Shown here piece after piece: positions 25,064 to 33,161 of a stretch of DNA of 64,000 nt. The translations under genes and the position numbers were made by a program. The DNA comes from Psychromonas sp030397575 (GTDB lineage: Bacteria > Pseudomonadota > Gammaproteobacteria > Enterobacterales > Psychromonadaceae). A model generated the notes under the pieces. The model saw nothing but the letters and a program-made list of their open reading frames with translations, had not been told where the DNA came from and did no database searches. The stretch is from assembly GCF_046250175.1 (NCBI RefSeq), contig NZ_CP176468.1; one strand, 5' to 3'. Each line of letters opens with the position of its first letter. The stretch's first letter is position 1.

Positions 25064-26821
25064 TTACTTTTGAACATATTCAAAGGCACCAATATCAGGA
25101 TTTTCTCCGTGATAAACTAATGAAACCTGATCGCCTTTTTGCCATGTGACTGCTTTATCGAGATGAATTAGACGCTGTTCAGGGGTAATGTTAACAATCG
25201 TCGCATATTGTAATCTACCCGTGGATCTTGATCGAACTACGATCTTATCACCGTGTACGCCTGCGATCCCCTGTCCGTCAAAAAAGAACTGACTATCACT
25301 AACTTCGATGACTTTACCCGCCCCACTGGCACTACGGATTGCGGTTAATAAGACACCTGCATCGATCATCGGACTGTGCGTGGAGAGGTGATAATTAGAT
25401 TCAACCGGATCTACAAATAGAGGGTCAATCGCTAAAGTACCTTTAAACTGTACAGGGATAAAACTACCTTCAAAATCATACACACTCATTTGTTTGTTGC
25501 TACCCCATAACCCAATCACTTTATTACTTTGCTCACTACCGATATTATTATTTAAAAACCATTGGTCTCCTTCACCAGCAATAAATAAAACCTGCTTCGC
25601 ACTGATGTCTTTGCATTGATTTGCACTTAACCCTTGGTTGTTCCAGAGAATATTATTAACAAACTGGTTATCTTCAAAGCGTTTTTGCCAACGACCCACG
25701 GCGATACCAACACACCAATTATCATGGAAGGTGTTGTTATAAATACGATTACCATAATTATAGGCAGCTTCTGTTTGATAACTCGCTAAACTAAGACCAA
25801 CGTTGGTGTGGTAAAAAACATTAAAGCGAATAATTCCATTTTGCCCCGCGTATTGAATACCGTTACCGCCGCTGGCTGAATAGTAGCGTACGGCGTCTTT
25901 GAAAATATTGTGCTCAATAACATTATATTGACTTGTATCTAAAACAGGCTGAACTTGTTTAAAGCGGCCATTGCCATGCCAATTCATGGTTGCTGATTCA
26001 CAATCAAATACAGAGCCAATTTTCTGTTTTTTATTGCTAAATATATTACCTCTAATGACATTAAAACTGCCACATTTTATATTCCATAGATCATGGCCAG
26101 CTAATGACATCTCGTTACCTTCTACTAAATTGTAGTTGGAGTGCACTAAGGCTAATAGGTCCGTGCCCTTCTGAAAGTGGTTATTAAGAATGCTATTGTG
26201 ATGGCTAAAAGCAATGTATAAACCGCCACGTTTACTTGCCCCTTTACCGTTATTATAAAGACTAGAACCACTGAAGTGGTTATCAGAAAAAATATTGTGA
26301 TGGGCATTAATAAAGCGCCCAAATCCAATGCTCTTTTCTACTGTTAATCCATTAACTAAATTATAAGACACTTCATCTAACCATATAGCACCGTATTGTT
26401 CGCCTTGATCTTGAGAGTTAACACCAGTGATAATGACAGGTTCATGTTGAAATGCGCTAAAACCAATATAAGCCAAGGCAGTCCCGTTTTGGACCAAGTG
26501 TAAAACTTGCTGATAACGACCAGCACGAATCAAGAATAGATCTCCCGGCTTAGCCATTGCCGTCGCTTCAGTAAGACTGGGTACAGCTAAGGGCAAACTT
26601 TTATCATTGGCACATTGACGACGATTCAGATCATAATGTTGGCAAGCCTGCTGAAGCTGTTGATCGACAAATATATTACGTGTGAATGCGGGTACAGCGA
26701 AACGTTCAATTACTTTGTTCAAAGATGTTGAAATTAATGAATTAGCATTCACAGGAGAACTCATCAACGCCATATACAAAAATAGATGACCTAAGAGCAA
26801 AAAATGAAATTTATTGAGCAT
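25064..26821 (-). CDS. Secreted right-handed parallel beta-helix protein
   Basis: A 585-residue exported protein with a Sec signal peptide (about 1-26, ending VNA). The body is a run of Asn-rich beta-helix coils of the type seen in family 6 polysaccharide lyases and PbH1 repeats: NIFSDNHFSGSSL, NSILNNHFQKG, NLVEGNEMSL, NVIRGNIFSNK, NVIEHNIFKD, IIRFNVFYHT. The early part, AVPSLTEATAMAKPGDLFLIRAGRY, resembles chondroitinase-B-like proteins. Catalytic residues cannot be assigned by eye. The ATG lies four bases after the transglutaminase stop and its AAGGAG overlaps that gene's last codons, so it is translationally tied to the MoxR-DUF58-transglutaminase operon. Confidence 0.8.
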   Translation of the reverse strand: MLNKFHFLLLGHLFLYMALMSSPVNANSLISTSLNKVIERFAVPAFTRNIFVDQQLQQACQHYDLNRRQCANDKSLPLAVPSLTEATAMAKPGDLFLIRAGRYQQVLHLVQNGTALAYIGFSAFQHEPVIITGVNSQDQGEQYGAIWLDEVSYNLVNGLTVEKSIGFGRFINAHHNIFSDNHFSGSSLYNNGKGASKRGGLYIAFSHHNSILNNHFQKGTDLLALVHSNYNLVEGNEMSLAGHDLWNIKCGSFNVIRGNIFSNKKQKIGSVFDCESATMNWHGNGRFKQVQPVLDTSQYNVIEHNIFKDAVRYYSASGGNGIQYAGQNGIIRFNVFYHTNVGLSLASYQTEAAYNYGNRIYNNTFHDNWCVGIAVGRWQKRFEDNQFVNNILWNNQGLSANQCKDISAKQVLFIAGEGDQWFLNNNIGSEQSNKVIGLWGSNKQMSVYDFEGSFIPVQFKGTLAIDPLFVDPVESNYHLSTHSPMIDAGVLLTAIRSASGAGKVIEVSDSQFFFDGQGIAGVHGDKIVVRSRSTGRLQYATIVNITPEQRLIHLDKAVTWQKGDQVSLVYHGENPDIGAFEYVQK

Positions 26822-26825
26822 ATCA

Positions 26826-28814
26826 TCACTCCTTGGGAAACCGTTTTAACGCTGTCATTAACTGTTGCTGATTATCTTCCTTAGGGTCATACAAAGCAGC
26901 TTGAGATAAAGCCCCAAGGCGTTGACAAGCCTCTAATAATTGCGGCTGTTTCGTCCCTAACCGTAAACAAAACTGTGCTAAGGTTTCATGATCTGCACGT
27001 TGTAATTTCCATTGCTGGCAGGTTTTATCAAATTGAGACAAGCTTTTTTGTAACGGGCTACGAGCTTGCCATTTGGGGCGAATAACCAAAGTAATATAAC
27101 AGCCCATTAACGATGAAATAATGGCTAAAAATATTAAACCAACCCGCCAAGGCTCTTTGCCACCAAATAATTGTTTAAGTAATTGGTTTTGTTGTTGCGC
27201 ATCGTAACTAAGTACCCAACGACTCCATAAGTAGTTTGCAGCATCAAAACGATGACGTAAATGAGTTAACCATTGTGGCGCGCTAAATTGCCCTGCTGCT
27301 ATACGACTTCTATCTGCTGCTTGTAATGCATTATCAATTCCTTGCTCCACACGTTGTGGGGCAACGGCACTCGTTGGGTCGACACGTTGCCAACCAATCC
27401 CAGTTAACCACACTTCTGTCCATGCATGTGCATCGGCTTGTCGGATACTCCAATAATTCTCAGAAGCATCATAACGACCTCCTTGGTAACCCACCACAAC
27501 TCTTGCTGGAATATCAGCTGCACGCATTAGCACCGTAAAGCTACTAGCGAAGTGCTCACAAAACCCCTGCTTTGAAGAAAATAAAAAGTCATCAACGCTA
27601 TTCTCCCCCAGTAACGGTGGACTTAACGTATAGTAGAAATCTTGATGATAAAAAGCTAAAGCTTTGGCAATAATTGCATCAGGTGAGCCTAAGGTATTAC
27701 GCCACGTTTTTGCCAGAGCCACCGCTTTAGGGTTAAACCCTTCTGGCAAAGTAGTTAATTGCTCGCGTTGTTGTGAAGATAATTCATGAATTAAAGTATC
27801 TCGAGGGTTCACACTCGCCACTTGGTATTGTAAACGAGTGTTTAACGGCTCTCGTGCAACCAATAAACCATTGCTGGTTATTCGAGAACGGACTGCACCG
27901 GTATTCGCTTTGATAGGGTTTGCTAAACTAAACAACCAAGGGTAACGATGCGCTTCCATCAGTACTTCATAATTAACCGTTTCTACATCACCTTGTTTAG
28001 CAATAGGGGCTATATCTGTAAAGTGAGGGTGTCTTGGTCGTGTCCAAGTTCGTCCATCGAAGTTTTCAAGTATTAACCCTCGCCAATACAATTCACTTTG
28101 TCTTGGCGTTGAATCATCAAGGAAAGTTACCCTAAAAGCAGTGCCAGTAGATTGCACTAAACTACCAATATCACCTGGTGATAAAGTTTCACTAAAACCT
28201 GTTTGTGCTTGTTGATTTAATAAAGGCGTATGCCATAAAGGGCCAAGCCGAGGCATCACTACAAACATTACCAACATTAACGGTATCGCTTGTAACAATA
28301 AAATACTACCGCTTGTTAATTTATGCTTTACAGCTAATTCACGCGTGGCATAAATAGTTTTCCAAGCGGTGATCAATACCATGCAAGAAACAGCCGCATA
28401 TAAAGTAGCCCAGATAGACTGAATAAAAAGAAACTGTGCCGCTACTGCAATAAAACCAATAAAAATGATTAATAAGCCGTCTTTTCTACTGCGTAGCTCT
28501 AATAACTTAATAATAAAAGTAAAGACCAAAAAGCCGACCATAGCCTCCACACCAAAAGCACCTTGATAAGTTAGAAGCAACCCAGCAATTGCTGCAATAC
28601 TAATAGCCAATTTACTTATACTGCCAGGAAACTGACGTTGCCCTGCATGAATTTTCCATCTCCAATATAAGGATCCGCCCCATATCACCCATAACCACAT
28701 TGGGAGTTGCATTAATAAAGGTAAAATAACCACACCTTGCGCAACTAATAACCATAGCAAGTTATCATGTCGGATCAATTTCTGTTGTTGGAAAATATCC
28801 TGTGGATTTTGCAT
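26826..28814 (-). CDS. TgpA-like membrane transglutaminase
   Basis: A 662-residue protein of the TgpA type. Several N-terminal membrane helices (DUF3488 region, about 20-195) are followed by a periplasmic transglutaminase-like domain with the Cys-His-Asp triad in KQGFCEHFASSF, DAHAWTEVW and WQRVDPTSA (about 415-490). A late membrane helix (around residue 555) and a DUF4129-like cytoplasmic tail follow. Start at 28814 gives a TAA-T-ATG junction with the DUF58 gene; a start seven codons earlier is possible. Its substrate is unknown; Pseudomonas TgpA is an essential periplasmic transglutaminase. Confidence 0.88.
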   Translation of the reverse strand: MQNPQDIFQQQKLIRHDNLLWLLVAQGVVILPLLMQLPMWLWVIWGGSLYWRWKIHAGQRQFPGSISKLAISIAAIAGLLLTYQGAFGVEAMVGFLVFTFIIKLLELRSRKDGLLIIFIGFIAVAAQFLFIQSIWATLYAAVSCMVLITAWKTIYATRELAVKHKLTSGSILLLQAIPLMLVMFVVMPRLGPLWHTPLLNQQAQTGFSETLSPGDIGSLVQSTGTAFRVTFLDDSTPRQSELYWRGLILENFDGRTWTRPRHPHFTDIAPIAKQGDVETVNYEVLMEAHRYPWLFSLANPIKANTGAVRSRITSNGLLVAREPLNTRLQYQVASVNPRDTLIHELSSQQREQLTTLPEGFNPKAVALAKTWRNTLGSPDAIIAKALAFYHQDFYYTLSPPLLGENSVDDFLFSSKQGFCEHFASSFTVLMRAADIPARVVVGYQGGRYDASENYWSIRQADAHAWTEVWLTGIGWQRVDPTSAVAPQRVEQGIDNALQAADRSRIAAGQFSAPQWLTHLRHRFDAANYLWSRWVLSYDAQQQNQLLKQLFGGKEPWRVGLIFLAIISSLMGCYITLVIRPKWQARSPLQKSLSQFDKTCQQWKLQRADHETLAQFCLRLGTKQPQLLEACQRLGALSQAALYDPKEDNQQQLMTALKRFPKE

Positions 28815-28815
28815 A

Positions 28816-29808
28816 TTACAGAGTACCTCCATCAATATTAAAACGAGCCAATGAAGTTAGTACATTTAAACGGTGCTGTTCACCTATGTTCGGTTTAATC
28901 TGTTTATTAGGCAGGGATAAACCATAGGGTTGTTGAATACTTTCAAAATGTAGAGCCCAATAGCAAAGAGCACTTAACCTTTGTTCTCCCTGATACAGAC
29001 TAAATTCATCCCAATTGAGCCAACAATCACGCTGTAATTGCGCAGTATATTGCTTAGAATATAAACCTTGTTCGCGCGCATAATGTTTCCAAGCAATATG
29101 TTTTATAGGATCACCTGCCCGATAAACTCTCAAACCATCAAAATCATCAGTCCCCTGCCCTCCACTTCCTTGCTCACCAGTTTCACCGCGACTTAATTGT
29201 GTCGGAAAAGGCCCTTTGATTGGTTGAGGAAAAACAACAGCTGAGGTTTGTAAATTTACCCATGTCCAACAACGGATCACCCCTAAAGGAAAGGCACTTT
29301 CTATAAGCAACTTTCCAGGTCGTAATATGCCTCGCTTATTGGCAAGTAAAGGTATTTGTACCGACAGTATTTGACCACCTTGCAGATCAAAACAAGCAGG
29401 CTCTCCTTGCCTCCAGCGAACCATTAGGTTTTCATAGTTTCTATGACGGTGGCCACTGAGCTGTAAACTAAAATGAGCTATGTCATTAACAAATACAGGC
29501 TTAACCCCAAGTATTTTAATGGTTAATCCAGCTAAGTTGGCATAGGTATGGAAGATCGCCACTATCATTAAACTTAATAATAAATAACTTAACGCCAGCA
29601 CCAAGTTATTTTGATAACTAGTGCCAAGTAACCAAAGAATAAAACTTAATGCAAATAGACATAATCCAGTTAGGCTTGGAAATATATATAAATTTTTTCT
29701 GTTAAGAAGCACTTCTTTTGCCATCGGGTTACGTTTATCTACCCATTTAAAAAAGCGCTTTTGTAAAGCGGATATTGGGGCGGAAAAATCTTCTTTTTGT
29801 TTACTCAT
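28816..29808 (-). CDS. DUF58 domain membrane-associated protein
   Basis: A 330-residue protein with two adjacent hydrophobic segments (about 44-95) and a C-terminal DUF58 domain carrying the hallmark FDGLRVYRAGDPIKHIAWKHYAR (about 220-243, shown by its conserved residues). DUF58 proteins are related to von Willebrand factor A domains and usually accompany MoxR ATPases. Its ATG directly abuts the MoxR stop codon, so the two are surely one operon. Cellular role is inferred to be chaperone-like or membrane-scaffold, not demonstrated. Confidence 0.88.
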   Translation of the reverse strand: MSKQKEDFSAPISALQKRFFKWVDKRNPMAKEVLLNRKNLYIFPSLTGLCLFALSFILWLLGTSYQNNLVLALSYLLLSLMIVAIFHTYANLAGLTIKILGVKPVFVNDIAHFSLQLSGHRHRNYENLMVRWRQGEPACFDLQGGQILSVQIPLLANKRGILRPGKLLIESAFPLGVIRCWTWVNLQTSAVVFPQPIKGPFPTQLSRGETGEQGSGGQGTDDFDGLRVYRAGDPIKHIAWKHYAREQGLYSKQYTAQLQRDCWLNWDEFSLYQGEQRLSALCYWALHFESIQQPYGLSLPNKQIKPNIGEQHRLNVLTSLARFNIDGGTL

Positions 29809-30720
29809 TTAAACAATTACCGCTACCGATGTTAATAAGTAATCAATAAGATCATGTTCATGCTCAACGTCACCACCTCGAACTCTATGTCCTAATACAG
29901 CAGCAGCAACTTCTTGTATATCTTCTGGAATGACATAATCACGTCCTGCTAATAAGGCCCATGCCTTTGCAGCACTTAACCATGCAAGTGCCCCTCGTGG
30001 AGATAAACCATAGGTAAAGTGTCCATCTTCACGAGTAAAGGTAACTAATTTTTGTAAATAGTCGAGTAACGCATCGCTACAACGCACCCCGCTGACCTCT
30101 TGTTGTAATTTATGTAACTGTTGATGGGTTATAACAGGCTGCATATCAGTAATGCGTTGGCGAGGGTCAATACCCTGCAACAATAAACGCTCTGATTGAT
30201 GATCAGGATAACCTAAGCTGAGGCGCATCAAAAAGCGATCTAATTGCGATTCAGGCAACATAAAAGTACCAGATTGAGAGCTAGGGTTTTGTGTAGCAAT
30301 CACAAAAAACGGTGAAGGTAATAAACGCGTTTCACCTTCAATACTTACTTGACCTTCCTCCATTGCTTCTAATAAAGCACTTTGCGTTTTGGGGGTGCTG
30401 CGATTTATCTCATCTGCTAATAGTAACTGTGTGAAGATAGGGCCAGGGTGAAATGTAAATTGTGATTGATGCTTATCAAACACCGCTGCACCTAAAATAT
30501 CAGCGGGTAATAGGTCACTGGTAAATTGTACGCGTTGATAATCTAAGCCTAGTACTTTACCTAAACAATGAGCGAGTGTGGTTTTCCCCATTCCTGGCAA
30601 ATCTTCTAGTAAGAGGTGGCCTCGACCAATCAAGCAGGCAACGGCTAATTTTACCTGTTTTTCTTTTCCCAATAAAACGTGACTAACAGCTGTGACGATA
30701 TCATTCAGCAATGGTTGCAT
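29809..30720 (-). CDS. MoxR family AAA+ ATPase
   Basis: A 303-residue cytoplasmic MoxR ATPase. Walker A is LEDLPGMGKTTLAH, Walker B LLADEINRSTPKTQSALLEAMEE, followed by sensor-like ATQNPSSQSGTFMLPESQLDRF and a C-terminal lid with GLSPRGALAWLSAAKAWA. MoxR proteins act as chaperones for maturation of other complexes, commonly with a DUF58 and VWA partner. It is the first gene of the four-gene operon; the 266 bases between it and phoR contain no gene. Confidence 0.92.
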   Translation of the reverse strand: MQPLLNDIVTAVSHVLLGKEKQVKLAVACLIGRGHLLLEDLPGMGKTTLAHCLGKVLGLDYQRVQFTSDLLPADILGAAVFDKHQSQFTFHPGPIFTQLLLADEINRSTPKTQSALLEAMEEGQVSIEGETRLLPSPFFVIATQNPSSQSGTFMLPESQLDRFLMRLSLGYPDHQSERLLLQGIDPRQRITDMQPVITHQQLHKLQQEVSGVRCSDALLDYLQKLVTFTREDGHFTYGLSPRGALAWLSAAKAWALLAGRDYVIPEDIQEVAAAVLGHRVRGGDVEHEHDLIDYLLTSVAVIV

Positions 30721-30986
30721 TGATTATCCCTATCATGATGATACCGATCTACGCATTTAATGAACGGTATTAAAGTTATATTAAACGTAAATAATACTAA
30801 TCATAATAGAGTAGTTGTTATCGTTAATGAAGTGATTTAAATAATTGAAAATTAATAAGAGATCTATTTATGAGGATATTTATTAATGCTTAAGGTATGT
30901 CAGAGTTAGTTGAATAATGATTATTTACCATACAAAAAATAGTAGATAAGCCTATTCAACTAATTGTGATCAATCCTTACTCTAGT

Positions 30987-32282
30987 CTAATGAACGTAAC
31001 TATTAGGGATGATGAATGAAAACTGACTGCCCTCACCCACATTACTTTCAATTTGCAGTTGTGTGTCATAATGCGATAAAGCATGCTTAACAATCGATAA
31101 GCCTAAACCCGAACCACCTGTGTCTCGTGAACGAGATGCATCAACACGATAAAAACGCTCAGTTAAATGTAGTATGTGTTCAGGGGCAATGCCATCACCC
31201 GTATCCATTACACAGAAATAAGCACCCTCGGGTAACTTCTTCCATAATACCTTAATACTACCGCCTTCCGGTGTATAGTTAATGGCGTTATAAACTAGAT
31301 TCGACATGGCGCTACGTAATTGCATTTCATCCCCCACCACAGACAATTTAGGATCAACCTTAAATTGAACTGATTGGGATTTTTTACGTCCTAAAGTCAC
31401 AGCTTCATTCTCTATTTGAGTTAATAAAGCTGGGATATTAATACTCTCATAAAAATCTAAGGTTGCTGCCCCTTCAATTTTCGATAATGTCATCAATTGC
31501 TCAACCAATGAACACATTCTTGCCGTTTGTTGATCTAATACGTTGATAGTCTTTAACTGCATTTTATTATCTTGAGCACTCATCTCTAAAATCTCAATAT
31601 AACCCTGTAATACAGTTAATGGCGTGCGTAACTCATGGGAAACATTAGCAACAAAATTACGCCTAGTTTCATCCATTTGACGATAACTTGTAACGTCACG
31701 CACAATCAACAAGCGCTGATTTTTTGCATAAGGCATGACCCTAAACTCAAGAATTTTATCGATATTAATAGGCGAAATGAGATCCAACGGTTCGTTATAA
31801 GCTTCGCTGCGAAGGTATTCAACAAAATCCGGATGTCGAATTAAGTTGGTAATATTATCCCCAGCATCATCGGGCCATTTAAAACCTAACTGATACTGTG
31901 CAAGTCGATTACACCAAACAATTTCACCATCACTTTTAAATACCACAACAGCATCTGGTAATGCTTCAGAGCCTTCACGAAAACGACTAATAACATTCGC
32001 TAAACGGTTACGTCGTTTACGGTTTCTTTGTTGCATATTATGAATACCAATATAAGCATGCTCCCAAACAGACTTGCCTTGTGGTAACACTGTACTTCTA
32101 CTGACCCATAACCAGTCATTTAATTTTTTTAAGAAATAATAATGCCAGCCAATATGCACTATTGTAGAGACTAATAATAATTCAACTAACACACCGGTTA
32201 ATAAACCTAGAATAATAACAGGCACATAAATTAAGAAAATTGCCCAGGATAATTGTTTCCATGTATATACTTTCAAATGCAC
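30987..32282 (-). CDS. phoR: Phosphate regulon sensor histidine kinase PhoR
   Basis: A 431-residue membrane kinase, the same size as E. coli PhoR. Two N-terminal hydrophobic segments (about 10-50) are followed by a PAS domain (about 105-185). The H-box is NFVANVSHELRTPLTVLQGY, the N-box NLVYNAINYTPEGG, and the ATP lid has DTGDGI and GGSGLGLSIVKH. It phosphorylates PhoB when phosphate is scarce. The longest frame begins with GTG; a TTG two codons later is an alternative, so the exact start is uncertain. It follows phoB after 66 bases. Confidence 0.94.
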   Translation of the reverse strand: MHLKVYTWKQLSWAIFLIYVPVIILGLLTGVLVELLLVSTIVHIGWHYYFLKKLNDWLWVSRSTVLPQGKSVWEHAYIGIHNMQQRNRKRRNRLANVISRFREGSEALPDAVVVFKSDGEIVWCNRLAQYQLGFKWPDDAGDNITNLIRHPDFVEYLRSEAYNEPLDLISPINIDKILEFRVMPYAKNQRLLIVRDVTSYRQMDETRRNFVANVSHELRTPLTVLQGYIEILEMSAQDNKMQLKTINVLDQQTARMCSLVEQLMTLSKIEGAATLDFYESINIPALLTQIENEAVTLGRKKSQSVQFKVDPKLSVVGDEMQLRSAMSNLVYNAINYTPEGGSIKVLWKKLPEGAYFCVMDTGDGIAPEHILHLTERFYRVDASRSRDTGGSGLGLSIVKHALSHYDTQLQIESNVGEGSQFSFIIPNSYVH

Positions 32283-32348
32283 TACTCTACATTGGGACGA
32301 TTGTTATTCGTCATTTATTCCTATCATGAACCACTGCAAATAAGCAGG

Positions 32349-33032
32349 TTATGAGCGAGTTGAAAAACGATAGCCCGCACCACGCACAGTTTGCACTAAA
32401 TGGTCATGATCAACTAGTGCTTTTCGCAAGCGACGAATATGCACATCAACAGTGCGATCTTCGACATAAACATTCGTCCCCCATACGTTATTTAATAACT
32501 GCTCTCGGCTATAAACTCGCTCTGGATGGGTCATAAAGAAGTGTAGTAATTTAAATTCAGTTGGGCCCATTTCTAGCGCTGAATTATTTAATGTAGCACG
32601 GTGAGAAACGGGGTCTAACTTTAGTTTTCCCACTTTCAATGTGTCATCTAATGATGTTGGGTTAACGCGGCGCATAACGGTTTTAAGACGTGCCATTAAT
32701 TCTTTTGGTGAAAAAGGCTTAGTCACATAATCATCGGCACCATTTTCTAAACCGCGTACTTTATCTTCCTCTTCACCACGAGCAGTTAACATTACTACTG
32801 GGATTTGACGTAAAATTTCATCTTGTTTTAGAAATTTTAATAATTGAATACCGCTACCACCAGGAAACATCCAATCTAATAGAATAAGGTCTGGGTAAGG
32901 TTCATGTAAATGAGTCAATGCAGCTTGGTAGTTATCAGCTTCTAACGTTTCATAGCCATGTTGCTCTAAAACAAAACTTAACATATCTCTAATTGCTACT
33001 TCATCTTCAACTACTAAAATTCGACTCGCCAT
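32349..33032 (-). CDS. phoB: Phosphate regulon response regulator PhoB
   Basis: A 227-residue OmpR/PhoB-type regulator. The receiver domain carries the acidic pair near residue 9, the phospho-acceptor Asp in LILLDWMFPGGSG (near residue 53) and the conserved Lys in DDYVTKPFSPKEL (near residue 105). The C-terminal winged helix includes TEFKLLHFFMTHPERVYSREQLL and DRTVDVHIRRLRKAL. It binds Pho boxes to activate phosphate-starvation genes. A candidate Pho box lies 54 bases upstream, consistent with autoregulation. Confidence 0.96.
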   Translation of the reverse strand: MASRILVVEDEVAIRDMLSFVLEQHGYETLEADNYQAALTHLHEPYPDLILLDWMFPGGSGIQLLKFLKQDEILRQIPVVMLTARGEEEDKVRGLENGADDYVTKPFSPKELMARLKTVMRRVNPTSLDDTLKVGKLKLDPVSHRATLNNSALEMGPTEFKLLHFFMTHPERVYSREQLLNNVWGTNVYVEDRTVDVHIRRLRKALVDHDHLVQTVRGAGYRFSTRS

Positions 33033-33085
33033 TCAATTCACCTACTCATTATGTATATTAAATAAGGGTATTATTACCACTGACT

Positions 33086-33103
33086 ATTACATTTATATTA
33101 CAA
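33086..33103 (-). promoter_or_regulatory. Candidate Pho box upstream of phoB
   Basis: On the minus strand the sequence TTGTAATATAAATGTAAT matches 14 of 18 positions of the Pho box (CTGTCATAWAWCTGTCAY), with two TGTAAT repeats spaced by 11 bases. A -10-like TAATAA begins 9 bases further toward phoB, which is the geometry of PhoB-activated promoters. Confidence 0.65.
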
Positions 33104-33121
33104 CTGTATGCTAACTGTCAT
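33104..33121 (+). promoter_or_regulatory. Second, inverted Pho-box-like site
   Basis: The plus-strand sequence CTGTATGCTAACTGTCAT also matches 14 of 18 Pho box positions, abutting the first site in the opposite orientation. No gene lies in its transcription direction, so it may be an auxiliary PhoB site or a chance match. Confidence 0.4.
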
Positions 33122-33161
33122 AAAAGTGTTGTTTCTGTAGTTAAAGCAGATAATTACAATG

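Noticed and set aside
30906..30963. 11-bp inverted repeat TTAGTTGAATA/TATTCAACTAA after phoR
   Set aside because: The arms are 36 bases apart and AT-rich with no T-tract, so neither a terminator nor an operator can be supported.
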